64,000 nucleotides of DNA from assembly GCA_964016875.1 (NCBI GenBank), contig OZ024734.1, positions 50,636,622 through 50,700,621 on the forward strand. Reading direction: 5' to 3'. This DNA comes from Fallopia convolvulus. Lineage: Eukaryota; Streptophyta; Magnoliopsida; Caryophyllales; Polygonaceae. How positions within the stretch are numbered: the stretch's first letter is position 1; each line of letters opens with the position of its first letter. Shown here in pieces: positions 1-10,690 of this stretch. The notes under the pieces are model-generated. The model searched no databases. It was not told the DNA's origin and worked only from the letters and a program-made list of their open reading frames with translations. The position numbers and the translations under genes were made by a program.

Positions 1-59
1 TTAGAAAATAAAATCCTATTTAATAATAATTGATTCATTTTAATCTAAGATACTATATA

Positions 60-405
60 CTCCCTCCGTTTATAAAAATATGATGTTTTAGCCTAAACCC
101 TAAAAATTAAAAAATACATAATTTGACTCAATTACCCTTCTTATCAATTTTTTACTTTTACTTAAATTTAAATTATGAAATATTTTCTGATTTGGTTTAG
201 ATTTACTCGTTCCCAATTCTCATCCAATTTAACATACAACTTCCTAATTAATGTTACTAAATTGATTTGGTTTGATTTCTATACTTTTTTTCCCTTTTTT
301 CAGAAGGGTAAAACTGGAAAAATGTGTACATAAATAGCTAAAACATCATATTTTATTGAACAAGAAAAAATTTCTAAAATATCATATTTTCATGAACAGA
401 GGGAG
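60..405. mobile_element. Stowaway-like MITE (Tc1/mariner type)
   Basis: The two ends are inverted copies of each other over about 30 bp. The left end starts CTCCCTCCGTTTATAAAAAT, and the right end ends ACAGAGGGAG. A TA dinucleotide lies directly outside each end (58-59 and 406-407), the target duplication expected for this group. There is no coding capacity. A further inverted copy of the ATCATATTTT core lies inside the right half. Confidence 0.8.
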
Positions 406-613
406 TACTGTATGGCTAGATTATTGAATGTGATTGATTACCAAACTTGGGTGGCTTTTTAGTGAGAAATAGAAAGTGCAAATCAATGATAGATTCATAG
501 TCATTCGATCTGCACCGAAGTATTCTGATTTGAATAATAATAAAAATTCCCTCCCTGATTATCCATCTATGTTCCCTAATTTTATATCTGTTGTTTTTGT
601 AAACATGTTACGC

Positions 614-629
614 GATCGATCGATCGATC
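614..629. repeat. (GATC)4 microsatellite
   Basis: Four perfect GATC units just outside the second MITE. No function is implied. Confidence 0.8.
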
Positions 630-645
630 AATCGTTGAGTATATA

Positions 646-953
646 CTCCTTTCTCCGTCCCTAAATATTTGTCCTCTTTCCATTTCTGTCGTTCCTAAAT
701 GTTTGTTCTTCTCCCTCTTTTTTTCTTTTATATCTACATTTTTCTTACAATACTACCCACATACAATATACCCCTTTCCATATTATCCAATCAAAAATCA
801 ACCACAATATCCTTTTAGTTATTTCCTTTCTTCTTCTCTTTCTTCTCATCTTTATCTATCAACATCACACTCTCTCCCCTCTTCTTATTGGCTACTTTTT
901 CATCTCTTCTTTCTTCTTAAATTGTGTAAAATTGTATTTAGGAACGGAGGAAG
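646..953. mobile_element. Second Stowaway-like MITE
   Basis: Terminal inverted repeats of the CTCC...CCGTCCCTAAATA type (left) and TATTTAGGAACGGAGGAAG (right), flanked by TA at 644-645 and 954-955. It is 308 bp long, pyrimidine-rich on the plus strand and non-coding. The open frame across it, rich in Ser, Phe and Tyr, is a by-product of that composition. Confidence 0.75.
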
Positions 954-955
954 TA

Positions 956-2823
956 CTTATCTTACATTTATGCAATTTATAATAATACACTATTATCTTT
1001 AAGAAAACCAATTTTAATTTCTATGGTGTTTTTAGTTTTGCTGGTCAACATAAATTGGAAAATATGCGATTGATGTTAAAATCGATGAATTAATTGCTGC
1101 GTTAATCAGGCGGTGCATGCAAGGCCATGGTGCTTCCGTTTCTTAAACGCTAAAGCCGTTACATCTAACTACTTTAATAAATTAGTTTCCTGTCAATTTT
1201 GCAAATTAACGTGTCATTTGACATACTTTCGGTGCCAAAGACCTTTTTTTTTTACCGAAAATTTAATATTTATTGTTTGACATGCACTATGTGTCTATGT
1301 CAGGCAGATTTTTTTTCAAATTAATTATTTCTTTTTCATATCTTAGATTATCTTAATCGTCTTCACTTTTTATTTACCCACTCCATTGTAACTTGTAAGT
1401 TTCCATTCCCAATCAACCTAAACTTATAGTACGTCAAAAGACCAAAACAAGTTCTTATCAAATCAAATATGTCGAATTGTTAAGTTTAAACAACGGTAAG
1501 TTTAGCATTAAAACCAAATCAATACCAATATTTTCACAGGGAAAAAAAACCAAAACAATACCAGAATTTTCACAGGGAATAATGAGCTCTAGCTCTAGTA
1601 CACAGTTCAAAATTTTAAGTTATCCACTGCAAAATAATAAAAGCGCTTTCATCCAAGTCCAACCAAGTAATCAACCAACCACGTGTCAAACGGTAACTGG
1701 AAATTCCAAATCCTGTCGGCATGAAATCAAGTAAATGGCGGGCTTTTGTAACTGTAAATTGACTTGACCTGCGCGCTAAGAGGACAAAAACGATTCAGTT
1801 CATTCACACATTCATTTGGTCTCTAATCAATATCCATAAACATGACTCATTAACTCCTCTTCACATGCAAGGTTTTGTTTCTTTGATTGCATATGAAATT
1901 AACCCATCATAGACCATTTTTGTTCGTCCTTGTCGGTTTGTGAAGATAATTTTGGACCTTGAATGCTCAGCCTACACCAATTAGCTTCAACAGTAAGAAT
2001 CAAATCAATGTAACATCTAACACAAAACAAATTATTAGATAGATACAAAGCCAGCTCATGATTCATCCACAAGCAAGTTCAAGTATGAAGCCATTATTAA
2101 GCCTATTCTTAAATCAACTAAAACCCAACAAACATGACATGTTACAACATTATGTGATATAACATAAGAATCAGGAATCAAGGACTTATTTGAGAACAGA
2201 CAAAAATGAATGCATTACAGACTCAGAAACTGATACCTAAGGTATGAGATGAGCTCATAAAACAACAGAGTAACCTCTAGAAGATTTTTTCTTTGTTTGG
2301 TTTATCTGTACCAATAAGTCTTGTAGTAAGAGGTGGATCCCAACTCATCTCTTAGTATGATTCTATCACATAGTTTTCATTTGGCTTGTTATTTTGATTC
2401 AGACAAGTGGTCTCATGTCAGAGCAAAGGGATGCCATTAATGTAGCACATGCTATTGCTAGGGTACGTAGAGATTGTAGGATAGTAGGGGATGTAAGTTT
2501 TTTCCATAAAAGTAAAAAAGATGTTTCTTTTTACTGTTATGAATTATGATGCATCCAAATGGATCAAGAAATGTCTTCAAAAGTTGATTGGAACCAAAAA
2601 GCAATCACACACAGCATCAAAAAAACTCCCTAATCCTAGAAGACATGAAAATATACAGCAATCATACATAGCTTAACAAATGCAACAATTTCATCACTTT
2701 GGGTTGTTCTCATTCACTAATGTCAGCAGCAGTATGACCTAATGGCCTATCACAAAGACACACTCTTCTTGGGATGTAAAGTGTGAATCACTAAATTGCA
2801 GTATCTCTAAGAAAAAACACACC
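956..2823. other. Intergenic stretch, no gene recognised
   Basis: AT-rich DNA between the MITEs and the 3' end of the DFRP-like gene. I see no conserved protein, RNA gene or repeat with clear ends. The last few hundred bases before 2823 probably hold the 3' UTR of the minus-strand gene, but no polyadenylation signal was fixed. Confidence 0.4.
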
Positions 2824-4592
2824 TCAATAGAGATTATTGTCAAACACCCAAGGCTCATGGATGAAAAGCTCTCTCCCATTCATCTGAACTCTTCCAGATC
2901 TTACATCTTCTTCGCGCTTTCTAGCTTCTTCAGCTCTCCTAGCCGCAGCATCTTCATCCTGCAATGACAAGGCAAAAAAAAGAATTAAGTCTAATTCTTT
3001 AATTTCCATTCCTCCATACAATGACTTGCAACTGAAACGGAATCAAACATCTCTAATCTTTACAAGGAGAGAAAGACAAAGAAATGTAAGAAATTTATAT
3101 TAATGCGTGATGCTCTCTGCAGGCCGAATAATTGTAAGAATATAAAAGGAATATCTATGATCAAGTCTGACAAAATTGTATAAATATGCTATATTCTTAT
3201 AAATTTATATTAATCTCCTGCTTAAAACTTTAAGTTAATTCAAAAGAGTCGGTATCATGCATTTCGCTAATTAGAGGAACCAATGTGTTGAAATTTTTGA
3301 GATAATTTGCACTCTCTTCAACTCTAGGAAACCAAACTCGGTTGACAAATTACAAGCAATTAGTTTCATGTTTAGCTCATTAGATATGAATTCAGCAGGT
3401 AACTGTCACTAATGAAGAAAGATTCTTAGTAAATGATCTCCAATCTAGTGAAAGGATTATACATTTACAGCTCCACCACTTCATGTGGAAATATTATGAG
3501 CCAAAAATCACCCCCACCCCCAATCAACAATGATTTGATAAGATGCATTAATGTACATAAAACTTCCCATGAGACATCCGAATATCCAATATCTGCCAAT
3601 TGTCACCAGTCACAACTGGATATATCCTAACATCATCCTCCCTGCCCCAGCTTGTCACTTGATTTTCTACAACAACAACAATTACCCAGGGATGCTTCCC
3701 CTTGCGGGAAATCTGGGGGGTTAAGATGGGGGCACCCCTGGCTTAACGCAAGGGGGTGTGACCAATAGACCCAACAGGACCGCAGAACACAGAAGTAGAT
3801 AGACAAAAGCGAGGCAAAGAAAAACTAAAACAGCTTGTCACTTCATTTTCTGAAATACTTAAAACTGATTCAGTTTTTTTTGATAAAAAAAGGTCCCAAA
3901 TACTTAAAAATGATTCATTTTATAAATGGGTGACAAATAGGCATGAACAAAGTGCCGCCTTTCCATTTCTACAAGAAAGTTCAGAAACATTGAGAGCTAC
4001 ATTTACCGAAAATTCTTCTCTTATATAAATGGATTAACTATAAATATCTAACATTTGGAGGATGAATTCACTTGCAGCCATTAAATTTCTACATTTTCAC
4101 TCATTTAGAATTGCCAATTTGTAACTTTCAGGCAACAACTTACGGTGCAAGCCCTCACTCCTTCAACAGAAGGAAGAAGCATAAGTTTTCACATTGAAGC
4201 TTCTCGTTCCTCATATCAATACCAATTCGCCCAAATTATAAGCTTAAAAAGTATCGTCAAATGACCTGAATTTCTAGGGTTCATAACAAGCTCGCAAAGC
4301 AAACGAAATCATCCGCGTAGAAAGAACTAATTCATCCAAAGCAAAGGTGATCATCAACCTAATTCATAAACGGATTCAAGACATTGGACACAATTAAGCG
4401 ATGCTTGTAAATTAGAGACGAGTAATGTCATTAATATCCAATTGAAAAGAATCGACAGTTAGGGCAAAGCAGAAGAAGAACCTTCTGGCGCTTCCACGAT
4501 AGGAATTGAGCCTGGGAGATTGGAGTGGCATTAAGATTGCGTCCCGAGGATTGATTTTCATTCAAAATATCTTCCTCTTGCTTAGCCCCCAT
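2824..4592 (-). CDS. Small protein with DFRP-type C-terminal motif (ZC3H15/Tma46-like tail)
   Basis: Two coding exons. Exon 1 is 4482-4592, starting at the only in-frame ATG after an upstream stop. Exon 2 is 2824-2958. The intron (2959-4481) begins GT after ...CGCCAGAAG and ends TTGTCATTGCAG in phase 0. The product has 81 residues. Visible signatures are TPISQAQFLSWKRQK at residues 23-37, a charged stretch RRAEEARKREED, then MNGRELF and the terminus HEPWVFDNNLY. The same pattern (TPV..FL.WK..K, basic/acidic helix, GRE.F) closes DFRP1/ZC3H15/Tma46 proteins, which bind DRG GTPases and act at ribosomes. Those proteins are several hundred residues long with CCCH fingers; this one has only the tail. 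Intron 1 carries a SINE at about 3669-3800. No lesion is seen, so the gene looks intact. The family link is inferred from motif memory. Confidence 0.72.
3669..3800 (-). mobile_element. SINE copy inside the DFRP-like gene intron
   Basis: Read on the minus strand, the sequence ends in TTG repeats (plus strand CAACAACAACAA at 3669-3680). The body contains GGGGTGCCCCCATCTTAACC and CCCCCCAGATT. A second copy of the same body and tail lies at about 43554-43657 in a SULTR2 intron. Tails of repeated TTG and this body are typical of tRNA-derived plant SINEs. The 5' limit near 3800 is approximate, and A and B boxes were not identified with certainty. Confidence 0.5.
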
Positions 4593-4780
4593 GACCTCAC
4601 CGGAAGGAATCTCAGGCGCCTGCCGTTTGTGGATGGAAGAATTTAGAGTCGGCCCCAAATTAACGACACACTTTTTGGTGTTTCAAAGATTGAGCCGTCA
4701 TTGTATTTGGGATATCAAGCCCGATAATGGTTGGTCAGGTTAGCCCAATAACCCATTCTATGACCGGTTATGCTTTTAAG

Positions 4781-4954
4781 TTTTTGAAAATGGATTAGGC
4801 CCAAAGATGTACTGATATACTACAATTGATTTTTTTTCAAAATGGATTTGAGAAATGAATGACTAAAATTATAATAGTGTGAACATATGCATAAAATATA
4901 AGCGTCTTTTTGAAAATGGATTAGGCCCAAAGATGTACTGATATACTACAATTG
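4781..4954. repeat. 48-bp direct repeat pair upstream of the DFRP-like gene
   Basis: The 48 bases at 4781-4828 recur without difference at 4907-4954; both contain GATGTACTGATATACTACA. The 78 bases between them are unrelated AT-rich DNA. The second copy abuts the left edge of the degenerate LTR that follows. Confidence 0.85.
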
Positions 4955-7900
4955 TGTTGTCGCCGACAACCACCAGTCTTTCCGACCACCACCCACCGCA
5001 AGGGCCGCCACCGGGCATCACCCAACCACCCTCAAGCTCTTAGATCGGGCTACTATCGAGCTGATCGAGCCATAGGCTCAAGCGAAGGTAAAACGCGATC
5101 GAAATTAATTAGCGGTTTAGGCTCGGAGCCACCATAAGGACCTTTCGGTTCTGCTTTTCTAATTAAATTTATGGTTTTTATAATCTTGAGGTTGATACGG
5201 TTCCACAGGTTCAAACCGCTCGAGAAACAGACGTCTGGATCTTTACTTATAGCGAATACAAGTTTGGACATTGATTGGCAGGTAAAGGACTTCAGATAAT
5301 TACTCAGGATTCGTTGTTAATCCGTTTGATCCGAGATTTGGTCACCTTTAAGAACTGTTACTAATGAACAATTTTTATTTAGAAAATTGTTTCAAAAGTG
5401 AAGCGGATAATTAGTTATAATTCCGCCAAGATGGCTCATTAAAGCATGATAACTAAAGGATTTATTATATATCGATATTCGGAAATCAAATCGTTTATCG
5501 ATTAGAAGGTTGTAGAATTTGAGTATACAACTAAGAAGTGTATCCGTGAGCTCGTTGTTGAAGAATCTTTTGTTATAATTGGCAGAAGGGAGATAAAGAT
5601 TTCTGTTGGAATCGCTGAGAGCGTTGAGCACGCCTTATATGGCAAGTGGACGGTTCTCTCTTGCATTATTGTTATTAAATGAGGAATTGAATCCCATTTA
5701 TGTGTTGGGAACAACTTGTGTGCTTAATAAAATATGATAGGTTGTTATATTTGTTAGAAATAATGACCATGTTGTTTATTCAGTTTTGCGGTAGAACTGG
5801 ATTTAGGTCCGTTATGTGTGACCTTGTATGTTGTCTCATGCTGAGACATTGATGATGATTAAGGTAGTTTCAGGGAGGGGAACATGGTTCCATATCCTCT
5901 CTTTAAAACAATATTACATTAGGAGGGGCCTAATCCTAATGGTGGGTCATGACTCTTCCCCTGCTCTTCGTGTGAGAGGACGGTGCAGTGTAGACGACAG
6001 GGTAATAGGCCTCTCTGATCTCTACATCACCATATGGAAATGAAAGATCAAGGATAGCTTAAGTCCTGTGATCTTGGTACAGGGTAGATGACCATGGATG
6101 AAATACTCCGATGATCTCTACAATACCAAAATATTTCGGCAGTAGTTCGAGCCGATTAAAAGCCACTAACTTGTTTGTGAAAAGTTTTGAAAGTAATATA
6201 AGATAAGTGCGTTAGGCACATTAATATACCTGAATGGTTCGTCCAGTTGGAAAGCCATTATTTCTTTTTAAAATGTTATGTGATAAATATGAGTTCCCAA
6301 CAATTGTTCATGTTTCGTAATAGAACCGTAAGTTGTGGTGTCCTATCTCTTGAATATGCATGCCTCATTCTTATCCTCTATGGGACTGCTAACTGTTGGA
6401 TCATCGACCGGTTGTCATTCGGATTACGATGCCAATATGTTTAGTCACTACCATAAGAACCAGTCATTTTGTTCACTTGCTTAGTCTTTCATTAGACTAA
6501 CCCGACCACTTTATTCAATTGCATGGTCGGCTGGTGTTCACCGTTGTATACGACACATCAGATATTTCTTGGAAGTGGATTTGAGAAGTGGATCAAGAAG
6601 TTGAAGAAAAGTTTCCAGAAGTTGTATTTGAGCGAAGTTTATGGATGGGCCACTATAAAGTTATGTTGGGAAAGAAGAAGCTAAGAGTTTACATACTAAA
6701 ATCTTTGTTCAAATAGAAGGTTGTTCTATCATCTTGTCATAAAAGCTAATGCTGTTTTAAGACCATTTGTATTTTATTCCTTTGTAATGTCTTCTTAAAC
6801 TTTGTAAGGTTGAAGTAATAAAGATTAAGTTCTTTTGCAGCATTTTATTATTTTCTGGTTATGATTTAAATGAATCCAACTTTTGGATTTTTAGTTTGTT
6901 CAGTCAGTTTAAAGCCTTGGGTAGCTTCGGTTTAGTCTTAATCGGGGGGTTACTGGCGGTAATACCTCTAGGGTAGGAAGGGGGTTGATGAGGTATTTTC
7001 AGTGGTCGTTATACCTATCAAAGAAACCTAACTTAACCAACTCAGTAGAGCGGTAAGTAAGGGTCGATCCCACAAAGACTTGTGTATTTATGCTTTACTT
7101 ATGTGCCAAGTAACCAAATAAGGGGTTTTAAGGATTGAAATTCTAATCTAATATGCAAAATTGAAAACTATCTAAGAATGCAAAGTTGATTGTAAATATA
7201 TATGAGAGAAATATGTTCAACTAGTTAAATCCATCATAGATATGCTTATTGATCATTGATTCTTTCGATTCTCAATTCCCTTGAATAATCTACCTTGGAT
7301 TATTATCCAAAACTTTATATTTAGTTGAAAGAGCTAACAGTCTGAACAACCCTAATCATATAACAAACTAGAACAACACCTAAATTCAATTAAACGATAG
7401 CTTTAAGTTCAAAGTATCGATAGAAACACATACTCAATGCAAACAACTAATCAAGTTACCTGGGGTTTATTCCCTCTACAACTGAATAGCCCGAACGGGT
7501 TTAAACAATTATAGTTGCTACTTTATCTAATCAATCCCGAACGGGACTTGATTGGATTAGTTGTAAATTAACCTAGAAATTCTATTAGGTGGCCAATCTA
7601 ACAAAACCCTAGAATAATTCTGATTCAATTTAGCACAGGGAATAAAACCTATTCAAGTTGTTGAGAATCAATCAAACATCACAATATTATGCAATCTATG
7701 ATTTCAATAACTAGTCAAACACAAGAGAATTTAGTAATGCATAATCGAAATTAAAATCAATCTTACAAAGGTTTCAAAGTCTGTCTCCAAATAGAAAACT
7801 CTAGCCTCCAAAAGTTTGACAAAAGTTATGACAATTATAGATAGAGAAAACTAAAAACAAGGTTTAAATATCCCAAGATATCCAAAAATTAAAATTTCCC

Positions 7901-8539
7901 GAAATTACATTAAACTAGTCGGAAAAGACCTAATAAAGTCCAACCCGGAGCCCAAAACTCGCGGCCCAACTCTCCCGCGGCAGAATGTGAGGCGCGGTCT
8001 CCTTCTTGGGTGACGCGGCCGCGCATGTTCATGTTATGCCCGCGGCACTTCTCGGTTCAGCATTTCAGGCGACACTTCGGAGGCTGTTTTCACCTTCTTC
8101 AAGTTGGAATTTGGACTCGGAGTAAAAATATGAATTGTAGCTCTTTGAATTAGCTTTCTAGTGATACCAAATTCAGCTCCATCCGACCACTGTAGTTCCA
8201 AAACCAAGCATTGCAAGATAGAGGTGTCAAAACAAGACCTTCAATGCATAGCCCGGATTTAAGCGTTCTTTTCACGAAAGCTCTTGGGCTTTGGTTCTTC
8301 CAATCTTCACTTGTATCACTCTAAGCTTCCTCAAACACCTCTATAGTCCACTAAGATCCATCCTGTCCATGCTTGTTTACCTAAAGATCTGCAAAATCGA
8401 ACAAAACAAGCGCAAAACCCGAATTTCCTAGAAAACCTAAAAACCTAGGAACTAAGCTAAACTAAACTAAAACCATGCAATATAAACATAAATATGCATC
8501 CTAAACTATACCTATATGCAAGCTATCAGGGGTGTTACA
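4955..8539 (-). mobile_element. Degenerate LTR (probable solo LTR), interrupted by another insertion
   Basis: On the minus strand the segment opens with TGTAACACCCC, a common start of plant Gypsy LTRs, at 8539. It would close with GACAACA at 4955, giving TG...CA ends. The 1543-bp insertion at 6986-8528 sits 11 bp from the 8539 end; without it the LTR would be about 2.0 kb. No gag or pol coding is seen and no matching target duplication was found outside the ends, so the left boundary and the solo-LTR reading are tentative. Confidence 0.4.
6986..8528. mobile_element. LTR-like insertion (solo LTR or TRIM-like), TSD GGGGT
   Basis: Starts TGATGAGGTATTTTC and ends GCAAGCTATCA. It is flanked by GGGGT on both sides (6981-6985 and 8529-8533). 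Near its start it has AGTAAGGGTCGATCCCACAA, a phrase of a type seen repeatedly in plant LTRs. No open reading frame of note. It is nested in the LTR at 4955-8539. Confidence 0.65.
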
Positions 8540-8625
8540 CTACTGCTAAAAATATATCTTTAGTTTTCATGTAACAAAGAGACAACAGTCTTTTTTTAGT
8601 AGTACTAACACTATTGTCGAATGGG
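8540..8625 (+). repeat. Short copy R-C of the R repeat
   Basis: The block from CTACTGCTAAAAATATATCT to about GTAGTACTAACACTATTGTCG matches the left end of R-A (16355 onward, after removal of its insertion) and of R-B (31799 onward). Homology stops soon after 8620. Confidence 0.7.
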
Positions 8626-9909
8626 ATGATTATTGAGGATGAACTTATGGTCATACAATGCCCATAAAATCAGCTGCACAAGCAAGAGAAAGACTAGCAA
8701 GATCAATGCACAAGGTACCCTCACACTTCTAGTTACTAGGTTAATGCTAAAACAAGTAAAATAATTTAGGCTTTCTCCCTCAACCTCTCAGACGTCCAAA
8801 CTCAATTTTCAGACTAGCAATGGCCAACAACAACAAGCATGAAAATTCAAAGGAAACTCACACAACGAAGGCAATTCAACAAGGCAAACTCAAGGATAGC
8901 ACTCGACTAGGGATTTGACACGAAATCACATGCAACCCTAGTTGTATTCGACCTATGGCTTTTCATTGTTGAAATTCAGAGAAAAACAAACAAGTTTTTA
9001 ATTTCAACATAATCTTTCCAACAAGTGATGCCTTGGTGGCTTATAAAGACACATAAGGACACAATCGTCCACTTAAGCAAATATGAAACCAAGTTTACCA
9101 AAATGACACGCAAAGTTTCATAATCTCATAAAAACATCCTCACAGACCAAGAAATGAACCACACAAGCCGTGGCCTTCCAACAAGAGAAGCATGCCTCAC
9201 CCCCTCATAATGTGACGGTGTAAGCATAATTGCATCAAACGGGCATTACATTAGGCATCACTATAATCTTTCTCGATTCAAATTATTTTAGCATTCTTAC
9301 AAATAAATGTAACATGATAAAAAAATAGCCTAATCTAATTGAGACATATCCCTATATTATTATAATTATTTCTTTGTTAATAATATAAAAATATAATGCA
9401 TAAAATGTAACATAAAATAATTCGAGCTAATATACACGATACACCCCCTAACACCCTAACAAATTGCTTTTCTTCATACAAAAAAAAATAACAAGTTCTT
9501 TTTCTGTTACAGAAATCCGTCTACTCATCCCCTCCCCTTTCACTACTGACTCCACCGCCTTCTAGTCTATATAATATCAGTTCTCGTTCCTTTCTTCTCC
9601 ACTTTTCTTTCACTCTTTCTTAATGACTAGTGTCTTCATTCTTGTCTTTCAGTATGTCAAAGAATTGGCTACACGCATTGTTCGAGAGACCATTGGAACA
9701 CTCCATGGCATAGAGGGATTTGAGAGCATATGTGCGACGAAATCACTAATTTTCTCATGAGGATGGCCCAAAATTTCCTCCATCCTTTCTAAAAACCACC
9801 CACAACCACCATCATCTTCATGTGAGATCATCCTCATTGATCATTGTGACTTTTTTCCGGAGTGGTTTTCGACCATTTTTTCCGTAGTGATCATTTTGAC
9901 TTTTTACAA
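8626..9909. other. Intergenic stretch, no gene recognised
   Basis: No recognisable protein or RNA gene. A 62-codon minus-strand frame at 9649-9837 starts with a true ATG but resembles nothing I know. A very AT-rich patch lies at about 9290-9430. The 9 bases at the right edge (9910-9918, TAATTATTA) are the target duplication of the MULE that follows. Confidence 0.4.
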
Positions 9910-9918
9910 TAATTATTA

Positions 9919-10093
9919 AGGTGAATTATAGGAAACCACCCCTTATCTTATCTTGTTTGCAAAAAACCACCTCTTATATTATTATTTACAGAAAACCACC
10001 CTTTATTATAGTTCCGTTTACAAACCACCACCCGGACTAATAATTCATCCATTCTCCCATTAAGTATGGGTCAAAAGACTAAATTAGCCCCTG
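9919..10093 (+). repeat. MULE left terminal inverted repeat
   Basis: Built from degenerate tandem units of about 30 bp around AAACCACCYCTTATMTTA (units at about 9933, 9966 and 9999). It is followed by ACAAACCACCACCCGGACTA and a tail ending TTAGCCCCTG. It is the reverse complement of 15778-15952 with scattered mismatches. Confidence 0.9.
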
Positions 10094-10690
10094 TTTCAAT
10101 GAATTAACTCATCAATTAAAAAGAGAAGAGCGAATACTAAATTGTGCTCTCGACCTTTCGTTGGTGCCCAGTTTAGAAAGGCTGGCTGGACGCTACTGCT
10201 CCCGAGAGATAGGGCTCGATATAGGGCTCGAGGTTGCTGCTCATTGGTGTTCATTCATCTTCAACAAGGTATTCAACCCAATTTATTGGTAGGGCTTTAT
10301 TTAGGGTAAAGTTTGAGAAAAGGTAATTAGGGCTTCAGTTGATGTTGTGTAAGAGAATGATTTATCAAACTTTGTTTTTTGTCTTTAATCGTTTGAAATT
10401 GCTTTATATCTGATGTGTAAAAGATCGGCTTGGTTGTTGTTGCATAAAGAAGTAGATGCTTTGTCTCCATATGAATATTAAATGCACATATCAGCATGTG
10501 AGATGGGGAATCTCTTACAATTGTTTTGTATTATTTTCTAAGATTAATGTTTGCTTTTTTCATAAAAGAGGTCAATGTTGCTTTTCCATGGCCTTATGGT
10601 CCCCTCACTGCCTCATATATATGTTTCCTTTAGTACAGTACATGAATATGGTTATTAAAACATTGTTATGTCATCCATTATAGGTACAAA

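Noticed and set aside
703..1002. 99-codon Ser/Phe/Tyr-rich frame.
   Set aside because: It lies over the MITE at 646-953 and reflects its pyrimidine-rich strand.
4593..4658. N-terminal extension of the DFRP-like protein from a TTG codon.
   Set aside because: Nuclear plant genes normally start at ATG. The first in-frame ATG after the upstream stop is at 4592.
7030..7080. A tRNA-like or snoRNA-like motif in AGTAAGGGTCGATCCCACAA.
   Set aside because: GGGTCGATCCC resembles a T-arm, but no acceptor or anticodon arm fits around it and it lies at the start of an LTR-like insertion.
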